Shown: positions 27,912 to 36,010 of the stretch, one piece after another
How the letters are laid out: the number at the start of each line of letters is the position of its first letter
Position numbering within the stretch: position 1 is the stretch's first letter
Assembly: GCF_000227295.1 (NCBI RefSeq)
Contig: NZ_JH165054.1
Span: forward strand, 2,309,577 to 2,373,576
From: Cutibacterium avidum ATCC 25577
Lineage (GTDB): Bacteria > Actinomycetota > Actinomycetes > Propionibacteriales > Propionibacteriaceae
Length of the DNA: 64,000 bases
Direction: 5' to 3'
The notes under the pieces: model-generated
Databases searched by the model: none
Told to the model about the DNA's origin: nothing
The model's input: the letters and a program-made list of their open reading frames with translations, nothing else
Made by a program: the position numbers and the translations under genes

Positions 27912-29497
27912 CGTGTCTGATCCTCCTCGGCCTGCCGAGCCATGGTGTGCCATTCAGCTCGGATGACCTCACGATCGTCGAATGGCAGCACCTCGCCGCC
28001 AACATGTTGTCCGGTCTCGTGCCCCTTGCCGAGCACGCAGATGACGTCTCCGACCTCGGCCATTCTCAAGGCCTCGTTGATCGCCTCACGACGGCGTCCG
28101 CCATCGACGACGATGACACCGTCCTCGGCGGCCTCGTGGGCACCCTCCAACACCGCTGCGCGGATCGTTGCCGGATCCTCAGTACGTGGGTTGTCGTCGG
28201 TGATGATGACGACGTCGGCCCTCTCAGCCGCAACATCACCCATGGGGCCACGCTTGGCGGCGTCACGGTCTCCCCCAGCGCCCAGGACGGCGATGAGACG
28301 CCCCCCATCGACCGAGGACCGTGCCGCATCAAGGGCGGAGGCAATCGCCTGCGGAGTGTGCGCGAAGTCGACCAGAGCGGTCGGTGAGTCAGGGCCGAGG
28401 TCGACGCGCTCCATCCGACCTGGCACCTGAGCAGACGACAATCCGTGCGCAACCTCGTCGAAGGAGAGCCCTGCGGCTTCCAGCATTGCCAGGGCCATGA
28501 CCGCGTTGCGGACGTTGAACTCACCGGGCAGGGACAATTCGAGAGTGCGCTCCCCCGACGGGGTCGTGACCTCGAGGACGGCCCCGTGCGGTCCCGGATG
28601 CCACGACATCACCTGATAGTCGGAGGGTTCGTGGATCGACGTCGTCACGGCCGTGACGCCACTGGCCTGCATCCTCTCGACGAGTTGACGTCCGCGCGGG
28701 TCGTCAACGTTGATGACGCCGAGCCGGGCCAGGTTCGAGGTGAACAGACGAGCCTTGGCCTCGAAGTAATCATCGAGGGTCTTGTGGAAGTCAAGATGAT
28801 CGCGACCGAGGTTGGTGAAGGCAGCGACATCGAAACGGGTGCCGTCGACCCGTTGCAGGGCGAGGGCGTGGGAGGAGACCTCCATGACGACGTCGGTCGC
28901 TCCCCTCTCAGCCATGGCGCCGAAGAGACCTTGGAGATCCGGAGCTTCCGGGGTCGTCACTGTGGTACGAGCGCTCGGCAACTCGACACCGTCGAGCTGG
29001 AATCCAATCGTCCCGATCGTCCCGACGTGGCGTCCAGCAGCTCGCAGACCTGCCTCCACCAGGAAGGCCGTCGTCGTCTTGCCATTGGTACCAGTGACAC
29101 CGAACATCGTCATGGCATCAGCGGGATGGCCGAAGATCTTGGCAGCCGCGACCGCCATCGCAGCCCGGGGATCCGGGACGACGATGATCGGCACACCGGC
29201 ATCCGCAGCGAGGGTCGCACCCTCGTCGTCAGTGAGGACTGCCACCGCACCGGACTGTGCTGCCGAGCCAGCGAATCGAGCCCCATGGGCGTGGAGACCG
29301 TGCAGACCGACGTACAAGTCGCCGTGACGTACCTGACGGGAGTCCAGGGTGATCCCGCTGATCGCAGGACCGTTCTCATCAGCCCGACACCCGTCGAGCT
29401 CGGCCACCAGATCACCCCACGCAATGGAATTCACCTCCGAGGGCCGCAGGGCGGTGTCTGCAGGTGATGTGGGGGTGGGAGTGGGTTCAGGGCTCAC
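27908..29497 (-). CDS. murE: UDP-MurNAc-dipeptide:diaminopimelate ligase
   Basis: 529 residues: N domain SGITLDSRQVRHGDLYVGLHG, P-loop [29 protein letters not shown], and the diamino-acid recognition motif DDNPRTEDP. The DNPR form indicates diaminopimelate rather than lysine; Cutibacterium walls contain LL-DAP by general knowledge. GTG at 29497 overlaps the ftsI stop (GTGA); the open frame further upstream lies inside ftsI and is ignored. Confidence 0.96.
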   Translation of the reverse strand: MSPEPTPTPTSPADTALRPSEVNSIAWGDLVAELDGCRADENGPAISGITLDSRQVRHGDLYVGLHGLHAHGARFAGSAAQSGAVAVLTDDEGATLAADAGVPIIVVPDPRAAMAVAAAKIFGHPADAMTMFGVTGTNGKTTTAFLVEAGLRAAGRHVGTIGTIGFQLDGVELPSARTTVTTPEAPDLQGLFGAMAERGATDVVMEVSSHALALQRVDGTRFDVAAFTNLGRDHLDFHKTLDDYFEAKARLFTSNLARLGVINVDDPRGRQLVERMQASGVTAVTTSIHEPSDYQVMSWHPGPHGAVLEVTTPSGERTLELSLPGEFNVRNAVMALAMLEAAGLSFDEVAHGLSSAQVPGRMERVDLGPDSPTALVDFAHTPQAIASALDAARSSVDGGRLIAVLGAGGDRDAAKRGPMGDVAAERADVVIITDDNPRTEDPATIRAAVLEGAHEAAEDGVIVVDGGRRREAINEALRMAEVGDVICVLGKGHETGQHVGGEVLPFDDREVIRAEWHTMARQAEEDQTR

Positions 29498-31422
29498 GGC
29501 TGGTACTCCAAGGGTTCCTTGCGCGCTTTGTCGGTGGACGGTTGCACACCGTAGCGCGGCAGGGCGACGGACATCAGTTGCCGCGCCGCCGGCTGCGCCA
29601 CCTCCGTACCTGTGTGTCCGTTGGTGGGCTGGTTGATGACGACATAGGTGAGAATACGCGGCTTCTCGATGGGAGCGACGGCGATGAATGAGGAGATGTA
29701 ACCGCGATAGCAGTGGCATTGCGGGTCAACACGCTGCGCAGTACCCGTCTTTCCCCCCATTCGGTAATCCGGGATCGGTCGGCCCTTGGCCGTCGAGACG
29801 ACGTTCTCCATCATGTCGCGGACCTGCCCGGAAGCCTGCTGGGAGATCACTCGGCGGGTCGTCGTGTCGGGGATCTCAGCAGGTTCACCGTGACCGTCGA
29901 CAGCTGATTTGATGATCGTCGGGGAGTGGTATACACCACCGTTGACGATGCCAGCCACCGCAGCAGCCTCCTGGATCGCGGTCACCGACAACCCCTGGCC
30001 AAAGGCCACCTGGTCACGGGTGTAGTCGGGCATGTCCGGTTTGGGAATCTGGCCGTGGGCCTCGCCGGGAAGACCGATCCCGGTAGGTGCCCCTAGGCCG
30101 AAGGACTTGAGGTAGGAGGCCATGGTCCCCTTGTCGAGGTTTCGGGCGAAGAGGGTCGTCCCGATGTTCGAGGAGTGCACGAAAACACCGCGAGCGGTCA
30201 GGTGCTCGGTGCCGTGGGGCTCGGCATCCGTGATCTTGCCGCCCCCGGAGGACAAGGCCGGAGGAACGACGATGTGGGTATCGGGAGTGAGGACTCCCTG
30301 GTCGGTGAGGGCGGCCATCGTCAGTACCTTCTGGACCGACCCCGGTTCGTAGGCATCCTGGATGGTCCGATTGCGGGTCTGGCTCTCCTTGGCCTTCCCC
30401 GGCTTGTTCGAGTCGAAGGTGGGCATCGACACCATGGCGAGTACCTCGCCATTCGTCACGTCCATCATGATGATCTCGCCACTCTTGGCCTTGGCGTTCT
30501 TGATGGCCGTGCCCAGTGCCTGCTGGGCCATGAGCTGCAGCTGTGCGTCAAGGGTCAGGGCGTAACTGGTGCCATTGACGGCAGGAACGAGGGTGTTGGA
30601 TCCCAGCGGGATGCGTCCCCACGTCGAAGCTTCGTAGGACTCCTTTCCGGGCACACCTGCCAAGGCCTTGTCGTGGCTGTGTTCGAAGCCGCCAGCGCCC
30701 TTGCCCTCGGCATTGACGAATCCGACGACATTGGACGCCACCTTCCCGGAGGGATAGGTGCGGATCGGGTCATTCGAGCTGAAGATCCCGTACCATTCCC
30801 CCTCCTTCATGTCCTTCTTGATGAGGTCGAAGGTGTAGCTATCGACGTGGTGACGCACCACCGAGTAGCGGCTGAGATTGCCCTTGGAGTCGGTGGCCGT
30901 GAGAGCCTTGCGGTAATCCTCCGGACGTCCGCCGAGGTGCTTGGCCAGGATGTTGGCAATCGCCTTGGGGGCTGCAGCGGCTTTCTCCCGCTGGGTACGA
31001 CTCATGGTGACCCGCTCGTCAACGCCATTGCGCGAGATCATGCGAGGGTCGACGAATACCAACACGGCCGGCTGAGTCTGCGCCATGACGGTGCCATTGC
31101 GATCAGTGAGCCGTCCGCGGTCGGGCTGCAGGTCGTATGTGTACTTCATCCGCGCGGCCGCCGAGGCCGCGTACGCAGGAGCCTCGATGGCTTGCAACTG
31201 CAGAGCGCGGCTGGCCAGACCGATCGCGAGCACGAGGAATGCCGCCATGATGATGGTCAGACGGCCTCGTTGGGAGGCCATCCGTGGGGCTGGCCTCGCG
31301 CTCGACGCAGGATGACCCGGACGGTAACCGGGGCGCAATGGCGCGGATCCACGCCCGGACGCAGGCGGTCGGGCGGAACCGGGACGCCGGGTTGGATCCG
31401 TGGAACGCCGGGAATCGCTCAC
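29494..31422 (-). CDS. ftsI: Septal penicillin-binding protein (class B, FtsI/PBP3)
   Basis: 642 residues: a Pro/Arg-rich cytoplasmic tail of about 50, a membrane helix near 55-75, a pedestal domain and the transpeptidase domain with Ser362-V-Q-Lys365, Ser417-Ser-Asn419 and KTG at 558-560. It crosslinks septal peptidoglycan with FtsW. Two cysteines, 569 and 571, lie just after KTG in DPQCHCYRGY, uncommon in an exported domain. The GTG start overlaps the ftsL-like stop (GTGA). No PASTA domain. Confidence 0.95.
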   Translation of the reverse strand: MSDSRRSTDPTRRPGSARPPASGRGSAPLRPGYRPGHPASSARPAPRMASQRGRLTIIMAAFLVLAIGLASRALQLQAIEAPAYAASAAARMKYTYDLQPDRGRLTDRNGTVMAQTQPAVLVFVDPRMISRNGVDERVTMSRTQREKAAAAPKAIANILAKHLGGRPEDYRKALTATDSKGNLSRYSVVRHHVDSYTFDLIKKDMKEGEWYGIFSSNDPIRTYPSGKVASNVVGFVNAEGKGAGGFEHSHDKALAGVPGKESYEASTWGRIPLGSNTLVPAVNGTSYALTLDAQLQLMAQQALGTAIKNAKAKSGEIIMMDVTNGEVLAMVSMPTFDSNKPGKAKESQTRNRTIQDAYEPGSVQKVLTMAALTDQGVLTPDTHIVVPPALSSGGGKITDAEPHGTEHLTARGVFVHSSNIGTTLFARNLDKGTMASYLKSFGLGAPTGIGLPGEAHGQIPKPDMPDYTRDQVAFGQGLSVTAIQEAAAVAGIVNGGVYHSPTIIKSAVDGHGEPAEIPDTTTRRVISQQASGQVRDMMENVVSTAKGRPIPDYRMGGKTGTAQRVDPQCHCYRGYISSFIAVAPIEKPRILTYVVINQPTNGHTGTEVAQPAARQLMSVALPRYGVQPSTDKARKEPLEYQP

Positions 31423-31883
31423 GGCTGACCCAGCTCTGGCTTGGCCGTCTCACCGATGAGTCCTGGTGCTTCCTTGCCGTCAACCCTCGTCTGGGTTCCC
31501 ATCACCGTGCCAGTGCGCAGGTCGATGTAAGAGCCGTAGGGATTCGGCCTCATGCCGAGCTTCTTGGCCTCTTCCTGCAGGTTCTGCGGTCCTCGCAAGT
31601 GGTCGACCTCAGCCCCGAGCACGGCCTGCTGGTGCTGCAGGACGTTGAGATTGCGCGTCTCCTGGGCAATCTGCATGGACTGTGCCTGGATTGTGGTGTT
31701 GAGCACCAGGAGACCGGCCAACCCGGCAGCCAGCATGACGACGATGAGGATGGCGAAGCCGAGCCGTCCCATCCTCTGCTGCTGAACCCGCCGTGGCAGG
31801 GCCCGCAGCACCGGACGTAACGGGGCGGTACGCGCTGCGGCAACCTTGGCCGGGTGGGGACGCGGTGCTGGTTCGGCGCTCAT
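31419..31883 (-). CDS. ftsL: FtsL-like division protein
   Basis: 154 residues: a basic cytoplasmic tail, one membrane helix (GRLGFAILIVVMLAAGLAGL), then a short heptad-patterned coiled coil (IAQETRNLNVLQHQQAVLGA). This build and its place between rsmH and ftsI identify it as the FtsL-type partner, although sequence conservation in this family is low. Its ATG overlaps the rsmH stop (ATGA). Confidence 0.82.
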   Translation of the reverse strand: MSAEPAPRPHPAKVAAARTAPLRPVLRALPRRVQQQRMGRLGFAILIVVMLAAGLAGLLVLNTTIQAQSMQIAQETRNLNVLQHQQAVLGAEVDHLRGPQNLQEEAKKLGMRPNPYGSYIDLRTGTVMGTQTRVDGKEAPGLIGETAKPELGQP

Positions 31884-32887
31884 CGGCTCTCCTTCGTCGC
31901 ATGCTGAGAACTGACGGATCCTGGGCGGATCCGCTCGATGATCCGCAACCGTGCTGACGCGGATCGTGGATTCGTGGACACCTCATCGGCGTCAGGACGT
32001 TCAGCTCCTCGAGTGACAGGGCTGAACTTGGCTGCCATTGATTCTGGAACCATCGGCAGACCCGCTGGAGCGGTGTCGGCGCAAGCGTCCCGGAAGACTT
32101 CCTTGACTGGCCGATCCTCCAGGGAGTGGTAGGCGAGAACTGCCATCCGGCCGCCGACGGCGAGCCGGTCGAGTGCTCGGGGAAGTACCGCTGGAAGGGT
32201 CTCCATCTCGCGGTTGACGGCAATACGCAGTGCCTGAAAGGTGCGCTTGGCGGGATGCCCCGAACGCTTGTGCCGAACAGCGGCGGGGATCGCCTCGGAG
32301 ATGATGTCGACGAGGCGTCCGGAGGTCTCAATGGGTTGACGATCCCGCTCTGCGACGATGGCCCGCACGATGCGATCGGCGAACTTCTCCTCGCCGTACT
32401 CGCGCAGGATCCGCACCAGGTCGCCTGGGGCGGACGCGTTGACGATCTCGGCGGCAGTACGTCCACCAGACTGGTCCATGCGCATGTCCAGCCGGGAATC
32501 GACGGAGTATGAGAACCCGCGGCCCACCTCGTCAATCTGCAAGGAGGACAGCCCCAGATCGAGCAGCACCGAATTCACGTTTCCCAACCCAAGGTCATCG
32601 AGGACATCGGGGAGCTCGTCATGGACGGCATGGACGAGATGGACGCGATCCCCGAACGACTCGAGTCGCGCACCCGCCATGGCCAGGGCCTGCTTATCCC
32701 GGTCGATACCGACGAGCTGTACGCGAGGGAACCGGTTCAGAACAGCTTCGGCGTGACCTCCCATACCAAGGGTGCCATCAAGGTGAACGGGGTTCTCGCC
32801 CTCGAGGGCCGGGGAGAGAAGGTCGAGAATGCGGGTGCGCATGACAGGGATGTGAACGGCATCGCCGGCAATGGCATCGGTCGCCAT
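31880..32887 (-). CDS. rsmH: 16S rRNA m4C1402 methyltransferase
   Basis: 335 residues. HIPVMRTRILDLLSP, the SAM-binding DGTLGMGGHAEAVL, GIDRDKQAL, LLDLGLSSLQIDEVGRGFSY and AVLAYHSLEDRPVK are all conserved. It methylates N4 of C1402 in 16S rRNA. ATG at 32887 has GGGGAGGGG suitably placed; an upstream in-frame ATG at 33031 next to mraZ has no site. The 148-nt gap to mraZ is unusually long for this pair. Confidence 0.95.
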   Translation of the reverse strand: MATDAIAGDAVHIPVMRTRILDLLSPALEGENPVHLDGTLGMGGHAEAVLNRFPRVQLVGIDRDKQALAMAGARLESFGDRVHLVHAVHDELPDVLDDLGLGNVNSVLLDLGLSSLQIDEVGRGFSYSVDSRLDMRMDQSGGRTAAEIVNASAPGDLVRILREYGEEKFADRIVRAIVAERDRQPIETSGRLVDIISEAIPAAVRHKRSGHPAKRTFQALRIAVNREMETLPAVLPRALDRLAVGGRMAVLAYHSLEDRPVKEVFRDACADTAPAGLPMVPESMAAKFSPVTRGAERPDADEVSTNPRSASARLRIIERIRPGSVSSQHATKESR

Positions 32888-33035
32888 GAGCATCCCCTCC
32901 CCGGCATGGTCTGCCAGCAACGTCTTCGACCGGTGTCGACGACCCGTGGTCCGGGGTTCCGTTCCGGCTGAACCACCTGGCACAGGGGAAGTTGTGTCAG
33001 GGGGCCCGGTCGGACCGGAGCCGCGGATCACGCGA

Positions 33036-33464
33036 TCACTGTTCGGCGAAGACCTCCTCGTTCATGTCGGCGAAGATCTCCTCCTGGGCTTCGGAGTACT
33101 TCTCCCACTCGGTCGCGTCCCACACCTCGACACGGGTGATCGCACCCACCACGACGATCTCCTTGTCGAGACCGGCGTAGCGCCTCAGCATCGACGGAAT
33201 CATGACCCGCCCTTGCCTGTCCGGAGTGGTGTCGCTGGCACCGGCTGCCAACATGCGCTGGTAGTCACGAACCTTCTTGACACTCACCGAACCCTTAGCG
33301 ATCTCCCGGGTCGTCTCCACGAAGGTTTTGGTCGGGTAGATCGCCAGACACCTGTCCTGGCCCCTGGTGATGACCAACCCGTCGTCCAACTCGTCGCGGA
33401 ACTTCGCCGGTAGGAAGAAGCGGCCTTTTTCGTCGAGCTTTGGAGTGTGCGTACCCAGGAACAC
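33036..33464 (-). CDS. mraZ: Transcriptional regulator MraZ
   Basis: 142 residues with two SpoVT-AbrB-like repeats: FLGTHTPKLDEKGRFFLPAK and TPDRQGRVMIPSMLRRYAGL. MraZ is a ring-forming DNA-binding protein that represses the division cluster it heads. GTG at 33464 follows AAGGAGGTG by 4 nt, the strongest ribosome binding site in the cluster. Four 10-nt spaced repeats upstream are its probable operator. Confidence 0.95.
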   Translation of the reverse strand: MFLGTHTPKLDEKGRFFLPAKFRDELDDGLVITRGQDRCLAIYPTKTFVETTREIAKGSVSVKKVRDYQRMLAAGASDTTPDRQGRVMIPSMLRRYAGLDKEIVVVGAITRVEVWDATEWEKYSEAQEEIFADMNEEVFAEQ

Positions 33465-33499
33465 CGGGCACCTCCTTGCTCCACGATCGGGGCGATCTC

Positions 33500-33535
33500 C
33501 TCCACTTACCTCCACCATACTCCACAATGCTCCAC
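33500..33535 (-). promoter_or_regulatory. MraZ operator: four tandem GTGGAG repeats at 10-nt period
   Basis: CTCCAC (GTGGAG on the mraZ strand) occurs at 33500, 33510, 33520 and 33530, exactly ten bases apart, 36-71 nt before the mraZ start. A fifth copy is at 33561. MraZ binds short tandem direct repeats spaced by one helical turn in other bacteria; sequence, spacing and position fit autoregulation of the whole cluster. Confidence 0.75.
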
Positions 33536-33579
33536 TAAGTCACCATCCCGACTCCTCGACCTCCACTTCCCACCACTCC

Positions 33580-33599
33580 CACCGCGTGATGACGCGGTG
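33580..33599. promoter_or_regulatory. Perfect hairpin/dyad in the mraZ-moxR divergent region
   Basis: CACCGCGT-GATG-ACGCGGTG: 8-nt arms and a 4-nt loop. It lies between the MraZ repeats and the moxR gene; it could be an operator for the divergent operon or a transcribed hairpin. No regulator can be named. Confidence 0.35.
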
Positions 33600-33743
33600 A
33601 AGTGGGTGTCAGAAATGTCAATGTGAGTCCGAGAAGGCCGTTCGCCCCTGTTCGGAGGACCGCGACAGCGAGAGGGGCATCACCGTCAGAAGGCCCGGAT
33701 AGCATGGGCTCCGGTCACTGCCGTGCACGCAAGGAGGATTCCG

Positions 33744-34787
33744 TTGAGCCACGAAGAACCGCAGCCGGTCCATCCGGCCCATTCCCAACCCCTCGACGAC
33801 GTCGCAGCCCCAACAGCGACGATTGACGACGTGGTGGCCGTCACGAATGCCATCCGCTCGGCTGTGGCCGGGGTCATCGAGGGCAAGGACGGACGCATCG
33901 ACACCGCCCTCGTGGTGCTGCTCGCCCAAGGCCATCTCCTGGTGGAGGACGTACCCGGCGTCGGCAAGACGATGCTTGCCCGTGCGCTCGGCCGCGCCAT
34001 TGACTGCACCGTGCACCGCATCCAGTTCACTCCGGACCTGCTGCCCTCCGACATCACCGGCGTCAGCGTCTATGACCAGGAGAAGAGGGAGTTCGTCTTC
34101 AAACCCGGCGGAATCTTCGCCAACATCGTCGTCGGTGACGAGATCAACCGGGCCTCCCCCAAGACCCAGTCCGCTCTCCTTGAGGCGATGGCCGAGCGTC
34201 AGGTCTCGGCGGATGGTCAGACTCACGTCCTTGACGCCCCCTTCATGGTGGTGGCCACCCAGAACCCCCTCGAGATGGAGGGCACCTACCGCCTGCCGGA
34301 GGCTCAGCGAGACCGCTTCATGGCCCGCATCACCATGGGCTACCCGACTCGCCCCGCCGAGCTCGCCATGCTCGAACACCACGGTGCAGCCTCACCTCTC
34401 GACGAGGTCACCCCGGTCACCGACGCCGTGACGGTTCGGGGTCTCATCTCGGCTGTTCTCGGAGTCCACGTGGCAACCGACATCCATGAGTACGTCCTGG
34501 ACATTGTCGCTGCGACCCGCAGTCACGAGTCCATTCGGTTGGGGGCGTCTCCACGCGCGGCCCTCCACCTGGTTCGGGCCTGTCGAGCTCGCGCTGCCAT
34601 GAATGGTCGTGACTACGTCATTCCTGACGACGTCCAGGCCCTCGCCACCCTGGTCCTGGCTCACCGTCTGGTGCTCTCAGGACGCAGCGGGGCTGCGAGC
34701 CACGACACTGCCCGGGCAGCCGAGTCCCTCGTCAACTCGATCATGCGTCAGGTGCCGTTGCCCGAGCGAACCCATCAGGACCGATGA
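33744..34787 (+). CDS. MoxR-family AAA+ ATPase
   Basis: 347 residues: Walker A EDVPGVGKTMLARAL, FTPDLLPSDITG, Walker B NIVVGDEINRASPKTQSALL, sensor 1 MVVATQNPLEMEGTYRLPEA, and the C-terminal lid domain. MoxR ATPases act as chaperones for vWA-type partners. TTG at 33744 has AAGGAGG 6 nt upstream, much better than the earlier in-frame start at 33723. First gene of an operon with DUF58 and transglutaminase genes (ATGA overlaps). Confidence 0.9.
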   Translation: MSHEEPQPVHPAHSQPLDDVAAPTATIDDVVAVTNAIRSAVAGVIEGKDGRIDTALVVLLAQGHLLVEDVPGVGKTMLARALGRAIDCTVHRIQFTPDLLPSDITGVSVYDQEKREFVFKPGGIFANIVVGDEINRASPKTQSALLEAMAERQVSADGQTHVLDAPFMVVATQNPLEMEGTYRLPEAQRDRFMARITMGYPTRPAELAMLEHHGAASPLDEVTPVTDAVTVRGLISAVLGVHVATDIHEYVLDIVAATRSHESIRLGASPRAALHLVRACRARAAMNGRDYVIPDDVQALATLVLAHRLVLSGRSGAASHDTARAAESLVNSIMRQVPLPERTHQDR

Positions 34788-36010
34788 ATTCCTCGTCGGC
34801 GTCCAACTCCCCTCGCCGCCGGGGGATTCTCACTACACGGGGGCGTGCCGTCGGAATCGTCGGCATCGTCCTGGCGGTCATCGGCTTGAGCATTGATCAA
34901 CGGGACCTGGTCCGGATCGGCATACTCCTCATCCTGCTGCCCTTGGTCGCCACTGCTGTCGTGGCATGGTTTTGTCCACGGATCCGAACCGCGCGGAGTC
35001 TGGCTCCGGTGCAGATACCGTTGGGGTCCGAGACCGTCGAGACGGTGACGGTGGAGCGTCGTGGAGGATTGCCGCTGGGAGCGGCACGATTCACTGACAC
35101 CCTACCCGCCGCCCTGGGCCAGGCTCGGTGGTCAGCCGGAATGATTCAGACGCCCGTCGTGCCCACCACTCGTGGCCGATTCACGATCGGGCCCGTCATG
35201 ATGCGTACCGTCGACCCCTTCGGCATGGCCTGTCGCCACTCCGACCTCGGGGAGACAGCGGAAGTCGTCGTGACACCGAGAATCGTCGATCTGGGCCCTT
35301 CTGGAGAGCTCAGTAGCCAGGGCTTCGCCGCCAGATCCTCCGCCGTCAACGCCGGTAGGCGTGGTCCCGACGACGCCATGGTGCGCGATTGGCACACCGG
35401 GGACTCGGTGCGACGCATCCACTGGCGATCCACGGCACACCGCGGCGACCTCATGGTTCGTCGTGAGGAACAGGCCTGGAATCCGTCGGTGGTGGTCGTG
35501 CTGGACTCCCGTGCTCATCACCACGCCGGCGCCGGCCCCAACGCCTCCTTCGAGTGGGCCGTCAACTCAGTGGCGTCCATAACCACTCGGCTCAAGACGG
35601 ACGGATACGTCACTCACGTCGTCGATTCGGCCGGTCCTCTCACCGGTAGTCTCCTCGAGGCACTCGTCGACGAACCGCTACGTCCTGACATCACTCTTGA
35701 TGAGGCGGTCGAATCCTGCCGAGGAATTGACGGCCCAGCCATCGCGATCCTCGGCCGGCTGGAATCGGCTGACGTCGCGGATCTCGTGGACCTGAGACGA
35801 GACCGCGTTGCTGGACTCGCTCTTGTCCTCGACGCCGACTCCTTCACGGCTCGACGGTTCCGAGGAACCGTCGAGCAGGCCGCGGAACACGAACGAGCCC
35901 TGACCGATCTGTCCGACGCCGGGTGGACGGTTGTCCCCGTCAACTCCCACACCTCCGTCGAGACAGCATGGCGCCAGCTGCTCCACGACGGGAGGACGGC
36001 TATCTCATGA
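34784..36010 (+). CDS. DUF58 (vWA-like) membrane protein
   Basis: 408 residues. Two N-terminal hydrophobic segments (about 18-65) precede a domain with the DUF58 hallmark RDWHTGDSVRRIHWRSTAHR and a vWA-like fold (VVVVLDSR). DUF58 proteins are usual partners of MoxR ATPases; the exact role is unknown. Translationally coupled to the genes on both sides. Confidence 0.85.
   Translation: MNSSSASNSPRRRGILTTRGRAVGIVGIVLAVIGLSIDQRDLVRIGILLILLPLVATAVVAWFCPRIRTARSLAPVQIPLGSETVETVTVERRGGLPLGAARFTDTLPAALGQARWSAGMIQTPVVPTTRGRFTIGPVMMRTVDPFGMACRHSDLGETAEVVVTPRIVDLGPSGELSSQGFAARSSAVNAGRRGPDDAMVRDWHTGDSVRRIHWRSTAHRGDLMVRREEQAWNPSVVVVLDSRAHHHAGAGPNASFEWAVNSVASITTRLKTDGYVTHVVDSAGPLTGSLLEALVDEPLRPDITLDEAVESCRGIDGPAIAILGRLESADVADLVDLRRDRVAGLALVLDADSFTARRFRGTVEQAAEHERALTDLSDAGWTVVPVNSHTSVETAWRQLLHDGRTAIS

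Noticed and set aside
27908-29719. N-terminal extension of murE by 74 residues
   Set aside because: The extra codons lie inside ftsI in another frame; the GTGA start explains the junction.
33580-33599. Shared motif with the NlpC/P60 leader (ATGACGCGGTG also near 63868)
   Set aside because: The 11-nt match does not extend to both hairpin arms; probably chance.
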